A stretch of DNA of 55,227 nucleotides. It comes from Synergistaceae bacterium. Lineage in GTDB: Bacteria > Synergistota > Synergistia > Synergistales > Aminobacteriaceae. Location: positions 1 to 55,227 of the forward strand of contig JAITGK010000016.1 in the NCBI GenBank assembly GCA_031280635.1, written 5' to 3'. The notes beneath the pieces were generated by a model. That model had not been told where the DNA came from. It saw nothing but the letters and a program-made list of their open reading frames with translations, and did not search any database. How positions within the stretch are numbered: position 1 is the first letter of the stretch; the number at the start of each line of letters is the position of its first letter. This document shows, one piece after another, positions 16,095 to 25,156 of this stretch. The translations under genes were made by a program, and so were the position numbers.

Positions 16095-17551
16095 GCCCCA
16101 CTCGCCTTCCCGTCCCCGCCGTGGGCGGGAAACGTCATCACGATGGATAAGCCGCTCCCCGGCGCGGCCTCGGCTTTGACAGAACCGCCGAAGTACCTCA
16201 CGATCTTGGCCGCCACGGCAAGTCCAAGCCCACTGCCCTTACTGGGGTTGTTCCGCGACGGGTCGCCCCTGTAGAAAACGTCGAAAAGCCTAGGAAGCGC
16301 CTTATCTGGAACCCCAGGACCATCGTCGGTCAGGGAAAGCGCGACGTTTTCCCCGCTCTCAAAGAGCGCCACCCGCATCTTCCCCCGCTCTTTGTTTTTG
16401 TATTTTACGCTGTTCTCAAAGATGTTGATCATCACGTAGCGCATCTGCGCGGGGTCGATGTCCACCAACGCGCCCCCCGCGCCCTGACTCAACGATATGT
16501 CGAGCCCCCTGGCCGCGTACTCGCCCGCCAGGCTCTCCACCACCTCCCCCGCCACGACGCCGAGGCTCACGCGCTCCATACGGTAGGGAAACTCCCCAGC
16601 GTCCAGCTTCGAGAACAGGAAGAGCGTGTCGATGATGTGCTCCAGGTCGTTGGTCTTGTCTTTGATGGTGTCGATGTAGCGCTCGCGGGTCTCCGGAGTG
16701 GCCGCCACGCCCTTTTCCAGACCCTCCACGTAGGCTTTGATGGAGGTCAGCGGGGTGCGGAGGTCATGGGAAATGCCCGCTATCAGCTCCTTACGGCTCT
16801 GTTCATCCCTTTGCCGGGCGCTCACCGAGTCCAGAAGGCGCCCCGCCATTTCGTTGAAGGCCACGCACACCTCGGAGAACTCGTCTTTTTCCCTGTAGTC
16901 GATGCGGAAGCCCAAGTTTCCGTCGCGCACCTGGCGAAAGCCGTAGGTGAGCGTGTCCATGGCCCGGACGATTCGCCTGAAGACGAACTGCGTCAGAAAG
17001 CGGCTGGTGATGAGGATGATGAACACCGAGCAGACCAGGGACACGAGCGCCCCGTTGGTCATGACCGACTTGTAGTTCTGGGGCGGGGACGGTCTGCGGA
17101 AGCGGTAGCCGCTGCGCAGGACGACCCGGTAGTCCCCCACCGTCTGCGCGTGAACCGCCGTCCTGGAAAAAAGGGTAACCGGCTCCTTCTGCCTCAGCGC
17201 CTGCTCAATGAGGGAAACGCCTTCAGGCGGGGCTGGAGGCGGGAGGATGAGGAGTTTTCCATCTTTGCCATAGACGGACAGGGCAAGCCTTCCATCGTTG
17301 GAGTACCGCCGGTTGAACTCCCCCACGTCGTCCGCCATGCGCCCAATATCCGCCCGCCATTTTTCGACAAGCTCCCGAACGCGCTCAATGGCGTCCACAA
17401 AGGATATCTCCGCGCCGCTCCTCTGGTACTCGTTCAGACCCGCCACCACGGCGTAGAGGTGCAGCCCCCCGAAGAACACCGCGAGGCTCACCGTCACCGG
17501 TATGACTATCATCAAAAGGTTGGAGACGAACAGGCGGCGCTTGATGTTCAA
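16073..17551 (-). CDS. Sensor histidine kinase
   Basis: A membrane kinase with two membrane helices (about residues 10-38 and 165-190) enclosing a sensing domain of about 125 residues. A HAMP domain, a HisKA domain with phosphoacceptor His at about 262 (ISHDLRTPLTSIKAYVEG), and an HATPase domain with N-box (FENSVKYKN), DDGPGVP and GSGLGLAV follow. I start at the TTG at 17551 (MNIKRRLF), because GGTGAG precedes it and the upstream open frame is arginine-rich noise. It partners the regulator at 15405-16094 and probably senses a substrate of the linked efflux system. Confidence 0.9.
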   Translation of the reverse strand: MNIKRRLFVSNLLMIVIPVTVSLAVFFGGLHLYAVVAGLNEYQRSGAEISFVDAIERVRELVEKWRADIGRMADDVGEFNRRYSNDGRLALSVYGKDGKLLILPPPAPPEGVSLIEQALRQKEPVTLFSRTAVHAQTVGDYRVVLRSGYRFRRPSPPQNYKSVMTNGALVSLVCSVFIILITSRFLTQFVFRRIVRAMDTLTYGFRQVRDGNLGFRIDYREKDEFSEVCVAFNEMAGRLLDSVSARQRDEQSRKELIAGISHDLRTPLTSIKAYVEGLEKGVAATPETRERYIDTIKDKTNDLEHIIDTLFLFSKLDAGEFPYRMERVSLGVVAGEVVESLAGEYAARGLDISLSQGAGGALVDIDPAQMRYVMINIFENSVKYKNKERGKMRVALFESGENVALSLTDDGPGVPDKALPRLFDVFYRGDPSRNNPSKGSGLGLAVAAKIVRYFGGSVKAEAAPGSGLSIVMTFPAHGGDGKASGAWTRKKF

Positions 17552-17614
17552 AACACACTCACCTTCCCCTGGCCGGCGCGCCTCCGCGCGCCCCAAGGGC
17601 GGCTTTGTCCCTGG

Positions 17615-18844
17615 TCACTCGAAGCGCAGGGCGTCGATGGGGCGGAGGAGGGAGGCTTTCCAGGCCGGGTAAAAGCCGAAGAAAATCCCGACGACGCAGG
17701 AAAAGCCCGCCGCCAAGGCCACGGCCCCAGGCGACACCGACGTGGGCCACTTCAGAAACTCCGTCACGGCCAGAGACGCCCCGGCGCCCAGCAGGATGCC
17801 AACGCAGCCGCCGATGAGGGAAAGGAGCATGGCCTCCAGCAAAAACTGCACCCGAATGTCCCCGCGCCGCGCGCCTATCGCCATGCGGATGCCTATCTCC
17901 CGCGTGCGCTCCGTCACCGACACCAGCATGATGTTCATGATGCCAATACCCCCAACCAGCAGGGAGATCGACGCCACGGACGCCAGCAGAAGCGACATGA
18001 CTCGCGCCGTCTGCGCCAGGGTGTCGAGCATCTGCGTGAGGTTCCGCAGGTCGAAGTCGTCCTCCCTGTCGGAGGCCAGACGGTGACGCTGACGCAAGAG
18101 CCCACGGACCTCCGCCATGGCGCTGTCCATCATGCTGGAGTCCTTGGCCTGGATGAAGGCCGAGCCCACCGCGTCGGCCAGGCCGCTGCGCGACAGGCGG
18201 CGCTGGGCTGTGGTGACGGGGACGATCACCGTGTCGTCCTGGTCCTGCCCCATCGCCGACTGCCCCTTGGGGGCCAGCACCCCCACGACTTCGAATGGGA
18301 TGTTTCGGATGCGGATGTTCCGTCCCAGGGGGTCGGCCGCGCCGAAGAGCTCCCGCGCCACCGTCTCCCCGATGACGGCCGTTTTGGCGGCGGAGCGCTC
18401 GTCCTCCTTGTCCAGGAGGCGCCCCTTTTGGGCCTGGAACTCCCGGATGTCGAAAAAACCCGGCGTTGTGCCGATGACCTGACAGGGCCAGTTGCGGTTC
18501 TCAAACACGAGTTGAGCGCTGGTGTTCACTTGAGGCGCCACGCTTTTTATCGACCAGCATTCTTCCTCAATGGCTCGGACGTCGGACAGGGTAAGCGTGG
18601 CCCCGCTCCCCGCCCCCTGACGCACGCCGCCCAGGTTTTGCGAGCCGGGCCGGAGGACGATCATATTCGCGCCCATGGAGGAGATGACCCCCTCCATCTG
18701 CCGGCTGGCCCCGTTGCCCACGGCGACCATGGCGATGACCGCGCCCACGCCGATCACCACCCCCAGCATGGTCAGCGTGGAGCGGGTCTTGTTGGCCCAC
18801 AAGGAGGTCACCGCCGTGCGCAGAACCTCAAACATCCCCGCCAC
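17615..18844 (-). CDS. macB: ABC efflux permease, MacB type
   Basis: The membrane half of a MacB-like tripartite efflux pump, 409 residues, without a fused ATPase. It has one N-terminal helix (about 15-40), a large periplasmic MacB_PCD domain (about 40-260) and three C-terminal helices in the FtsX domain. Conserved stretches are LGVVIGVGAVIAMVAVGNGA near the N-terminus and GGIGIMNIMLVSVTERTREI with GIRMAIGARRGDI in the FtsX part. Its ATPase is encoded by the overlapping upstream gene. In E. coli MacB both are one polypeptide, so here they are split. Confidence 0.9.
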   Translation of the reverse strand: MAGMFEVLRTAVTSLWANKTRSTLTMLGVVIGVGAVIAMVAVGNGASRQMEGVISSMGANMIVLRPGSQNLGGVRQGAGSGATLTLSDVRAIEEECWSIKSVAPQVNTSAQLVFENRNWPCQVIGTTPGFFDIREFQAQKGRLLDKEDERSAAKTAVIGETVARELFGAADPLGRNIRIRNIPFEVVGVLAPKGQSAMGQDQDDTVIVPVTTAQRRLSRSGLADAVGSAFIQAKDSSMMDSAMAEVRGLLRQRHRLASDREDDFDLRNLTQMLDTLAQTARVMSLLLASVASISLLVGGIGIMNIMLVSVTERTREIGIRMAIGARRGDIRVQFLLEAMLLSLIGGCVGILLGAGASLAVTEFLKWPTSVSPGAVALAAGFSCVVGIFFGFYPAWKASLLRPIDALRFE

Positions 18845-19577
18845 CAGCCCTTCTTGGCGCCTGCCTCACGTCCTCCACCAGCTTCCCGTCCTTGAAGCGC
18901 AGCACGCGCGAGGCGTAGGCCGCTATGTCGGGCTCGTGGGTCACCAGCACCACGGTCTTGCCCTCGGCGTTGAGCTCGGACAGGATGCCCATGATCTCCT
19001 CGCTGGTTTTCGTGTCCAGGTTGCCTGTGGGCTCGTCCGCCAGGATCAGCGGCGCTTCTCCCACCAAGGCCCGCGCGATGGCCACGCGCTGCTGCTGACC
19101 ACCGCTTAACTGGTTGGGGCGGTGCCTCACCCGCGAGGCGAGCCCCACCCTTTCCAGCGCCTTCGCGGCCTGGGCGGCGCGTTTCTGGGAATCGACGCCC
19201 GCGTAGACCAGGGGAAGCGCCACGTTCTCCAGCGCGTTGAGCCTTGGCAGAAGGTTGAAGCCTTGAAAAATGAACCCCAGTTTCACGTTACGGACGCGGG
19301 CCAGCTCGTTGTCGGAGAGCTTCGAGACGTCCCGGCCGTCTAGGATATACACGCCCCCGGTGGGCGAGTCCAGACAGCCCAGCATGTTCATCGTCGTGGA
19401 CTTCCCGGAGCCGGAGGGTCCCATGATCGCCACGAACTCCCCGCGCTGGATGGAAAAGGACACCCCGTCCAGAGCTCGCAGCTCCGAGTCCCCTGACCGG
19501 TACGTCTTGACCAGATCCCTCACCTCGATCAGCGCGCCAGACCCAGACAAAGTTTCGCTGGACGAGGCGTTCATCAT
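18828..19577 (-). CDS. macB: ABC efflux ATP-binding protein, MacB/LolD type
   Basis: Cytoplasmic ATPase of about 249 residues that drives the adjacent permease. Walker A is GPSGSGKS at about 53-60, the signature is LSGGQQQRVAIARAL, Walker B is LILADEPTGNLD, and the H-loop is in VLVTHEPDIA. I use the ATG at 19577, which overlaps the macA stop as ATGA. The longer upstream frame has an arginine- and glycine-rich sequence without homology. It ends inside the start of the permease gene, so the two are coupled. Confidence 0.9.
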   Translation of the reverse strand: MMNASSSETLSGSGALIEVRDLVKTYRSGDSELRALDGVSFSIQRGEFVAIMGPSGSGKSTTMNMLGCLDSPTGGVYILDGRDVSKLSDNELARVRNVKLGFIFQGFNLLPRLNALENVALPLVYAGVDSQKRAAQAAKALERVGLASRVRHRPNQLSGGQQQRVAIARALVGEAPLILADEPTGNLDTKTSEEIMGILSELNAEGKTVVLVTHEPDIAAYASRVLRFKDGKLVEDVRQAPRRAGGGDV

Positions 19578-20839
19578 TTCGTCCCCGCCGCGGCGGACCC
19601 GACCGTCTCCTTCGTGAAGGCCACCGCCAGCTCCTGCCCCTCGCGTATGAAGGAGAGCGCCTCGCCGCGAAGCTCGACCCAGGTTCTGTCGCTCACCCCG
19701 GTCTCGACGGCAAGGCTTCCTACCAGGCGTTCGTCCTCCACCAGCCACACGACCTGTTCGGGAGGCGGGGTGGCGGAATTCCCGCTCCTGGCCCTTCTGC
19801 CCCCCCGCGGAGGGATCGGCAGAAGGCCGGCGGCCTGACGGTTCCGCTCAACGCTCTTTACCTCGCCTAGGGCCTCAGCCACCTCCGCTGGGGGCGCGAA
19901 CCGGAGCGCGGCGGCCGGTATCTTCAAAACGTCGTTCCTCCGCTCCGTCACCACCGACACGTTCGCCGTCATGCCCGGCATGAGCTTGTTCTCCTCGTTG
20001 GTCACCTTCAGGATAACCACGTAAGTCACCACGTTCGAGATCGTCTCCGGGTTCAGACGCTTTTGAAACACCACCGCGTCGAAGGAGTCCTCCGGCCAGG
20101 AGTCGAACTTGCACACCGCCCTTTGCCCCTCTTTGATGCGGCCTATGTCGGCCTCGTCGATGTTGGCCTCGACCTGCATATGGGTCAGGTCTTTCGCTAT
20201 TGAGAAAAGGGTTGGCGCCTGGAGGCTGGCGGCCACCGTCTGCCCCACGTCCACCTGGCGGGAGATCACCACCCCGTCGATGGGAGAGAAGATCTTCGTG
20301 TACCCCAGGTTCGTTTCCGCTTGCCTCAGCGACTCCTGGGCCTGAATGACCCGCGAGTTCGCCTCGGTAAGGCCCGCGCGGGCCATGGTGAGCTGGGTCT
20401 CGGCGGTGTCCAGCTCGCTGCGGGCTATCAGTTTGCGTTCCCAAAGCTCCCGATTGCGCGCGGCGGCGCGCTGGGAGTTGGTCACCTCGGCCCTGGCCCT
20501 GACGGCCCCGGCCTGGGTGACGGCCAGGCTCGCCTTGCTCTCCTCGACCCTGGAGGTGAGCACGTCCGGGTCCAGCACAGCCAGAAGCTGGCCCTTCGCG
20601 ACCGGGCTGTTGAAGTCCGCGTGAATTTCCTTGATGGTCCCCGATACCTGGGTACCCACCTCCACCATCTCCACCGCGTTCACCCTGCCCGTGGCGCTGA
20701 TGCTGGACGTGATAGCGCCCCGCGCGACGGACTGGGTTCTGTACACATAGCGCGTCTCCGCAGGACCGAAGAACCGCAGCGCCGCGTATCCCCCGCCGGA
20801 AAGCGCCAAAATCAGCAGCAAAAACTTTACCGTTTTCAT
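19574..20839 (-). CDS. macA: Periplasmic adaptor (membrane fusion) protein, MacA type
   Basis: A 421-residue adaptor linking the ABC transporter to the outer-membrane channel. It has an N-terminal membrane anchor (MKTVKFLLLILALSGGGYAA) and a biotinyl-lipoyl half (SGTIKEIHADFNSPVAKGQL). A long coiled-coil hairpin (about 95-165), a second lipoyl half (FSPIDGVVISRQVDVGQTV) and beta-barrel and membrane-proximal domains follow. The start is the ATG at 20839; the longer open frame upstream is antisense-like noise over tolC. It is overlapped by the ATPase gene. Confidence 0.9.
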   Translation of the reverse strand: MKTVKFLLLILALSGGGYAALRFFGPAETRYVYRTQSVARGAITSSISATGRVNAVEMVEVGTQVSGTIKEIHADFNSPVAKGQLLAVLDPDVLTSRVEESKASLAVTQAGAVRARAEVTNSQRAAARNRELWERKLIARSELDTAETQLTMARAGLTEANSRVIQAQESLRQAETNLGYTKIFSPIDGVVISRQVDVGQTVAASLQAPTLFSIAKDLTHMQVEANIDEADIGRIKEGQRAVCKFDSWPEDSFDAVVFQKRLNPETISNVVTYVVILKVTNEENKLMPGMTANVSVVTERRNDVLKIPAAALRFAPPAEVAEALGEVKSVERNRQAAGLLPIPPRGGRRARSGNSATPPPEQVVWLVEDERLVGSLAVETGVSDRTWVELRGEALSFIREGQELAVAFTKETVGSAAAGTK

Positions 20840-20859
20840 CCCGATCCCTCCACCGTGTA

Positions 20860-22188
20860 TCAACGCGAAAGAAATTCCGTGCCTATCGCTTTTTCCGTAT
20901 TGATGAGCGCGGTCTGGAAGTCGTACCGCGCCTTGCGGTTTTCGAGCCGGGCGGCGGCGTGGGAGAGCAGGGCGTCCGTGACCTCTAGGGAATCCCCTAC
21001 GCCGGTCTCGTAGCGTCCCAGGGCCAGCTTCCGGTTTTCCTCGGCGTTGGCCAGGGTGAGTTCCGAGATACGAACGCGCTCGCGGGCCTTCACGATCTCC
21101 GTATAGGCCCTGCGCACCTCCAAGGAGATGTCCTGCCTCAACTTCTCCCGCGTCGCGGCCAAGGACGAGAGCTGCGCCCGCGCCGTCTCCACTCTGGCCT
21201 TGGCCGCGCCCCCGTCGAGAACGGGCACGGACATCCTGAGTCCCACGTTCCAGCTTTTTTCCAGCTCCGAAACATCGTCGCCCGCGCCGTTGTAGCCCCC
21301 CGTTAAGGAGACGCCGGGCGAGGTCGATCGGGCCTCCGCGCTGAGCGTCGCGCGTCCCGCCAGGGCCCTCAGCTCCGCGGCCCGGTAGTCGGGTCGGTTT
21401 TCCAGCGCCAGGCGCTCCAACTCCTCGACCCCCCGCTCGCGCAAGAGGTCCCAAAGCTCCTCCAAGCCCAAAACATCGAAGCTCACGGGCGCGACGTCGA
21501 AAAGCGTCTCCTGCCCGACTCCCATGGCGTTCCGCAGGGCGGCTCTGGCCACCTCCACGCCAGACTCGGCCTCGACCAAGGCCAACTGGGCCGTGCCCAA
21601 ATCAACCCGAGCCTTGGTCACGTCGTACCAAGGCTTCGTCCCCACCTCGTAAAAGCCTTTGGCCTGTTCTAGGTGCTGTTCAAACGCCCGCGCCGATTCC
21701 AGCTTCTGGACCGCGGTCTCCGCGCTGAGTAGGAGGGTCATATAAGAGGACTTCACGTTCGCGCGCACGTCCTGAAGGGTCTTGCGCCCCTCCTCCTCCG
21801 TGGCGGAGAGGGTGTTCCTTTGGGCGTCGGCCGCGTATTGGTTGCGCCTGGCGTCGAAAATCTTGAGACTGGCCGTCGCGCCGACGGAGTAATTCGAGCG
21901 CTCATCGTAGTCTGACCCGTTCCGCGCCGTGGACGCGGTGGCCGAGACCTCCGGCCGGTCCGCGGCGAGGGTCTGGGCGAGCCTTCCGCGCCCCGCCGCC
22001 GCCTGGGCCTCCGCGCCCGCCAGGCTGGGGTGGTTGGCCTCCGCGATCGTCAGACACTCCTCCAAGGTCAGCGCCGGAAGCCCTCCCCGCGCCGGCCCCG
22101 CCAGGGTCGTGGTCAAGAAAGAAAAGAACGCGATGGGAAACAAAAATAAAAATCTTCCGACCGCCCTTGCTCCGGCTCCCGCTGTCAT
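20860..22188 (-). CDS. TolC-family outer-membrane efflux protein
   Basis: Outer-membrane channel of the MacAB-type pump, first gene of the operon. After a signal peptide (about residues 1-31) there are two homologous OEP halves rich in long amphipathic helices. Typical OEP positions are LTLEECLTIAEANHPSL near the mature N-terminus and ARERVRISELTLANAEENRKL in the second half. Length of about 442 residues is normal. I chose the ATG at 22188 because GGAAGGG precedes it; the ATG at 22206 is possible. The upstream 100 bases hold two pairs of TTAAA boxes. Confidence 0.88.
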   Translation of the reverse strand: MTAGAGARAVGRFLFLFPIAFFSFLTTTLAGPARGGLPALTLEECLTIAEANHPSLAGAEAQAAAGRGRLAQTLAADRPEVSATASTARNGSDYDERSNYSVGATASLKIFDARRNQYAADAQRNTLSATEEEGRKTLQDVRANVKSSYMTLLLSAETAVQKLESARAFEQHLEQAKGFYEVGTKPWYDVTKARVDLGTAQLALVEAESGVEVARAALRNAMGVGQETLFDVAPVSFDVLGLEELWDLLRERGVEELERLALENRPDYRAAELRALAGRATLSAEARSTSPGVSLTGGYNGAGDDVSELEKSWNVGLRMSVPVLDGGAAKARVETARAQLSSLAATREKLRQDISLEVRRAYTEIVKARERVRISELTLANAEENRKLALGRYETGVGDSLEVTDALLSHAAARLENRKARYDFQTALINTEKAIGTEFLSR

Positions 22189-22250
22189 TTCCGGCCACCC
22201 TTCCATATTTATCCGCTCGAAAAGCAAATCTTCGCGAACCGCGGTCTATC

Positions 22251-22301
22251 TTAAACGAAAAAGTTAAACGCCGGAAGGCTGGAAATTAAAAAAAAGTTAA
22301 A
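22251..22301 (-). promoter_or_regulatory. Candidate operator of the efflux operon
   Basis: Four TTAAA half-sites on the plus strand, starting at 22251, 22264, 22286 and 22297, form two similar blocks (TTAAACGAAAAAGTTAAA and TTAAAAAAAAGTTAAA). Both lie directly upstream of the tolC-like gene. Their spacings of 13, 22 and 11 bases resemble direct-repeat sites of OmpR-type regulators, and such a regulator is encoded at the end of this operon. Function is inferred. Confidence 0.45.
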
Positions 22302-22380
22302 AAGAAGCGGGAGAAGCGTCGCGCGGGAGCGGCGCGCGAAAGGCGGCAAGAATCGAGGACCCCAGCGCCGTCTGTTGTCT

Positions 22381-23958
22381 CTATTCCTGAAGCGCGTAGT
22401 TTTCCACGGGGGCAAAGGCGTCGGTAAAGGCGGGGACGGAGGGGACGAAGGGTCGGGTCCAGATGTGAGAGAGCAATCGGGTGATGTCGGGACTGTAGGG
22501 GGGAGACGGGGGGGCGGCTTCCGATTTAAAGGCGACGAGCATGATGTTTTGCCGCGACTGGGCGTAGGAAGGACTGGAGAACGTCGCCGGAAATATCAGC
22601 ACCTTGGGAAACACCTTGGTTAGCGCGGCGTAAATTCCCTGGAGGACGCCGCTTCTGCGCCCCTGAATGGAGGAAATGACGTTGGAGATCAACACGCCCT
22701 CCGGCGTCAGCAGGTCCGACATGGCCTGGGCGGCCTCCACCGTCGCCAGGTGGAAGGGAATTGAGTACCAGGAGCCGAACACGTCCGCGAACACCGCGTC
22801 GTACTTTCCGCGCCTAGTTGGTTCCTTGGCCGCTCGGTTGAGAAAAATCCGGGCGTCCTCGTGGTGGATAGCGAGCGCGGGGCTGTCCTTCAGCGAGAAA
22901 TACTTCCGCGCCGCCGCCGTGACGCCGGGGTCCAGCTCCACCACGTCCATGGAGAACGTGGGAAGCCGTTGAGCGTCCACCCGAGACGCCAGCAGATGTC
23001 GGGGAACGCAGTACCCCCCGCCGCCCAACATCAGGAGCCGCCGCGCGCCGGGGTTGTAGTGGAACGCTAGGTCGTAGAACTTGGTGTAGTCGCTCACCAG
23101 CTCCTCCGGATTGTCCACATATATGATGGATTGAGCCCCCTCTTTAACGGAGGCCGTCATCAAGTAGCGGGCGCGCCGCCCGTTGGGGTACTCTCGCTCC
23201 GCCACCCAGATGTGGTTGTAGCGCGTGTCGATGTGGTCGCCGGGGGGCGTCATGGGTGTTCCCCACACGACCGTTCCGCCGCTCAACGCCAGAAATCCGG
23301 CGGCGAGAAGCCCCGCTTTCCGCCACATCGAGCCGTAAAGCGCCCAGCCCACCGCCGCCAGCGCCGCGGCCAACAGCAACAGAATGGTCCCGGACGCGAA
23401 AAGCGGAATCAGGATAAACCCGCCGAGAAACGTTCCCAAAATGCTCCCCGCGGAGGAAAGCGCCGAAAAGCGCCCGATGGTCGCGCCGGAAGACCCCACG
23501 CTGCGCATGGCCAGCCGGGCGATGAAGGGCGAGACCATGCCCAGCAGAAGGCTTGGAGGCGCGAAAAGCGCCAGGGCCGCCACAATCGCGGCGAAGTACA
23601 CGCTGTCCAGCCTGGACAAAAACACCAGCAACGGGTTTGCCAACAGCGCTGAAACAGCCGTCAAAACCGCCGCCGCCAGCACCACCCGCGCCAACACCCT
23701 TCGATCGGGGCGCAGGTCGGCCGCCGCTCCGCCCAACCAGTAGCCCACGCTCAAACTCGCCATGATGACGCCGATCAATGACGTCCACACCACCAAAGAC
23801 GTCCCAATGTAAGGCGCGACCACGCGGGAACCCGTCATCTCCAGCACCATCACCGCCGCGCCGCAGATAAACGAAGCCCCCTCCAACACCCAAAACCGCC
23901 GCGTTCCTCTCTTGCCCGACGTCTGACCCTCCTCGGGCATCGCCGCTTTGGACTCCAT
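22381..23958 (-). CDS. Membrane-fused spermidine-synthase-like protein
   Basis: A 525-residue two-part protein. Residues of about 20-215 contain seven or eight membrane helices with the motif GASFICGAAVMVLEMTGSRV and VGYWLGGAAADLRPD, typical of fused MFS/spermidine-synthase-like proteins. The C-terminal half has a methyltransferase-like fold with the glycine-rich LLMLGGGGYCVPRHL, the acidic VVELDP and DAVFADVFGS. The usual polyamine-synthase active-site context is not clear, so the substrate is uncertain. I start at the ATG at 23958, with AGAGGTGA before it. Confidence 0.82.
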   Translation of the reverse strand: MESKAAMPEEGQTSGKRGTRRFWVLEGASFICGAAVMVLEMTGSRVVAPYIGTSLVVWTSLIGVIMASLSVGYWLGGAAADLRPDRRVLARVVLAAAVLTAVSALLANPLLVFLSRLDSVYFAAIVAALALFAPPSLLLGMVSPFIARLAMRSVGSSGATIGRFSALSSAGSILGTFLGGFILIPLFASGTILLLLAAALAAVGWALYGSMWRKAGLLAAGFLALSGGTVVWGTPMTPPGDHIDTRYNHIWVAEREYPNGRRARYLMTASVKEGAQSIIYVDNPEELVSDYTKFYDLAFHYNPGARRLLMLGGGGYCVPRHLLASRVDAQRLPTFSMDVVELDPGVTAAARKYFSLKDSPALAIHHEDARIFLNRAAKEPTRRGKYDAVFADVFGSWYSIPFHLATVEAAQAMSDLLTPEGVLISNVISSIQGRRSGVLQGIYAALTKVFPKVLIFPATFSSPSYAQSRQNIMLVAFKSEAAPPSPPYSPDITRLLSHIWTRPFVPSVPAFTDAFAPVENYALQE

Positions 23959-24338
23959 CGCAGTAATCACCTCTCTCGCTCGCAACGCGGGGTTATTATA
24001 ACAAACCTCTCGCAAGCGCGAGAAGACCCCGATAAAGAGCGAAAGCGCGCTTCTGACGATGGCCAGCTTTTCAGATATATAAATCGCGCCGCGCGTATTG
24101 CGAAAGACTCCTTTCGTGTGATATTCTCGTAGGTAAAAGACGCGCCCAGAAACGCCATTACGACAACACGATGGGAAAGCCAATGGTTTTAGCCGTTGGA
24201 TGAAAATCGCGACGCCGCTAACGCGCGGCGTTCGTAAGGAGGCTGAAAGACGGGATACGCCCCATTCAAAAGTCACCGCGGAGGGATTGCGAGACGAGAA
24301 TTTTTTATCATGAATCATTTCAAGAAGGAGGAATGTTT
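23959..24338. other. Divergent intergenic region with candidate promoter elements
   Basis: Separates the minus-strand spermidine-synthase-like gene from the plus-strand bdh operon. A TTATAAT -10-like box for the minus gene lies at about 23995-24001, and a small hairpin (TCTCGC/GCGAGA) at 24008-24023. No convincing -35 box was found for either direction. The open minus-strand frame extending upstream from 23958 has no recognisable protein content. Confidence 0.4.
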
Positions 24339-25103
24339 ATGGCGATCAAAGATAAGGTAACAATCGTCACGGGGGCCGCCAGTGGAATTGGCCTCAGCGT
24401 TGCCCAGGAGTTCGCTAAGGACGGGGCTGTCGTGGTGATGGCGGACGTTCAGGAGGACAAACTCCAGACGGAAGCCTCTAAAATCGGCGCGGTTGCCTTC
24501 AAGACGGATCTGAGCAAGCGCGCGAGCTGCAAAGAGCTGGTGGATTTCGCCGTTGGAAAGTACGGCAAGGTGGAAATCCTCATCAACGTGGCGGGAGTGC
24601 AGACCGTCTCGCCCATCGATGAATTTCCCGAGGATCGCTGGGATTTCATCATCGCCCTTATGTTGTCCGCCCCGTTTTACCTGACCAAATACGTGTGGCC
24701 CTCAATGAGGGCGCAGGGTTGGGGTCGTATCATCAACCTCAACTCCATTCACGGACTGGTCGCTTCGGAGTTCAAATCGGCCTACGTCTCCGCCAAGCAC
24801 GGCCTGATGGGCCTCACCAAGACCACCGGCTTGGAGGGCGGCCCCTTGGGAATCACGGTCAACTCCATCTGCCCGTCTTACGTGCGCACCCCCCTGGTGG
24901 ACAATCAAATCGCGGCTCAAGCGAAAACTCACGGAATCACTGAAGAGGAAGTCGTTTCCACCATCATGCTGGCGAAGTCCAGTATCAAAAAACTTCTGGA
25001 ACCATCGACTATCGCGGAGCTGGCAAAGTTTTTGTGCGGCGACGCGGCCAGCTCTATCACCGGCTCCGCGCTGGTCGTGGATGGAGGCTGGACCGCTAAC
25101 TGA
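24339..25103 (+). CDS. bdhA: 3-hydroxybutyrate dehydrogenase (SDR family)
   Basis: Oxidises (R)-3-hydroxybutyrate to acetoacetate with NAD. It is a 254-residue short-chain dehydrogenase with cofactor motif TGAASGIG near the N-terminus, the NVAG motif, and catalytic Ser in NLNSIHG with YVSAKHG supplying Tyr and Lys. The C-terminal half (VNSICPSYVRTPLV, KTHGITEEEV) is characteristic of the hydroxybutyrate dehydrogenase subgroup. I use the ATG at 24339, seven bases after AAGGAGG; the ATG at 24333 is too close to it. First gene of a five-gene operon. Confidence 0.88.
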   Translation: MAIKDKVTIVTGAASGIGLSVAQEFAKDGAVVVMADVQEDKLQTEASKIGAVAFKTDLSKRASCKELVDFAVGKYGKVEILINVAGVQTVSPIDEFPEDRWDFIIALMLSAPFYLTKYVWPSMRAQGWGRIINLNSIHGLVASEFKSAYVSAKHGLMGLTKTTGLEGGPLGITVNSICPSYVRTPLVDNQIAAQAKTHGITEEEVVSTIMLAKSSIKKLLEPSTIAELAKFLCGDAASSITGSALVVDGGWTAN

Positions 25104-25156
25104 CGCTCCCCTGTGGAGCCGCGAAAAGCAAAATCACGGAAAGGGGAAACGGACTC

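Noticed and set aside
16637-18895. Long plus-strand open frame (752 codons) opposite the kinase and permease genes
   Set aside because: It is antisense to well-supported genes, rich in His, Arg, Gly and Pro, and without any domain; high GC at third positions leaves such frames open.
22318-22345. GC-rich inverted repeat (TCGCGCG...CGCGCGA) behind the spermidine-synthase-like gene
   Set aside because: On the minus strand the T-run is about 15 bases away, so it is not a convincing terminator, although it may be one.
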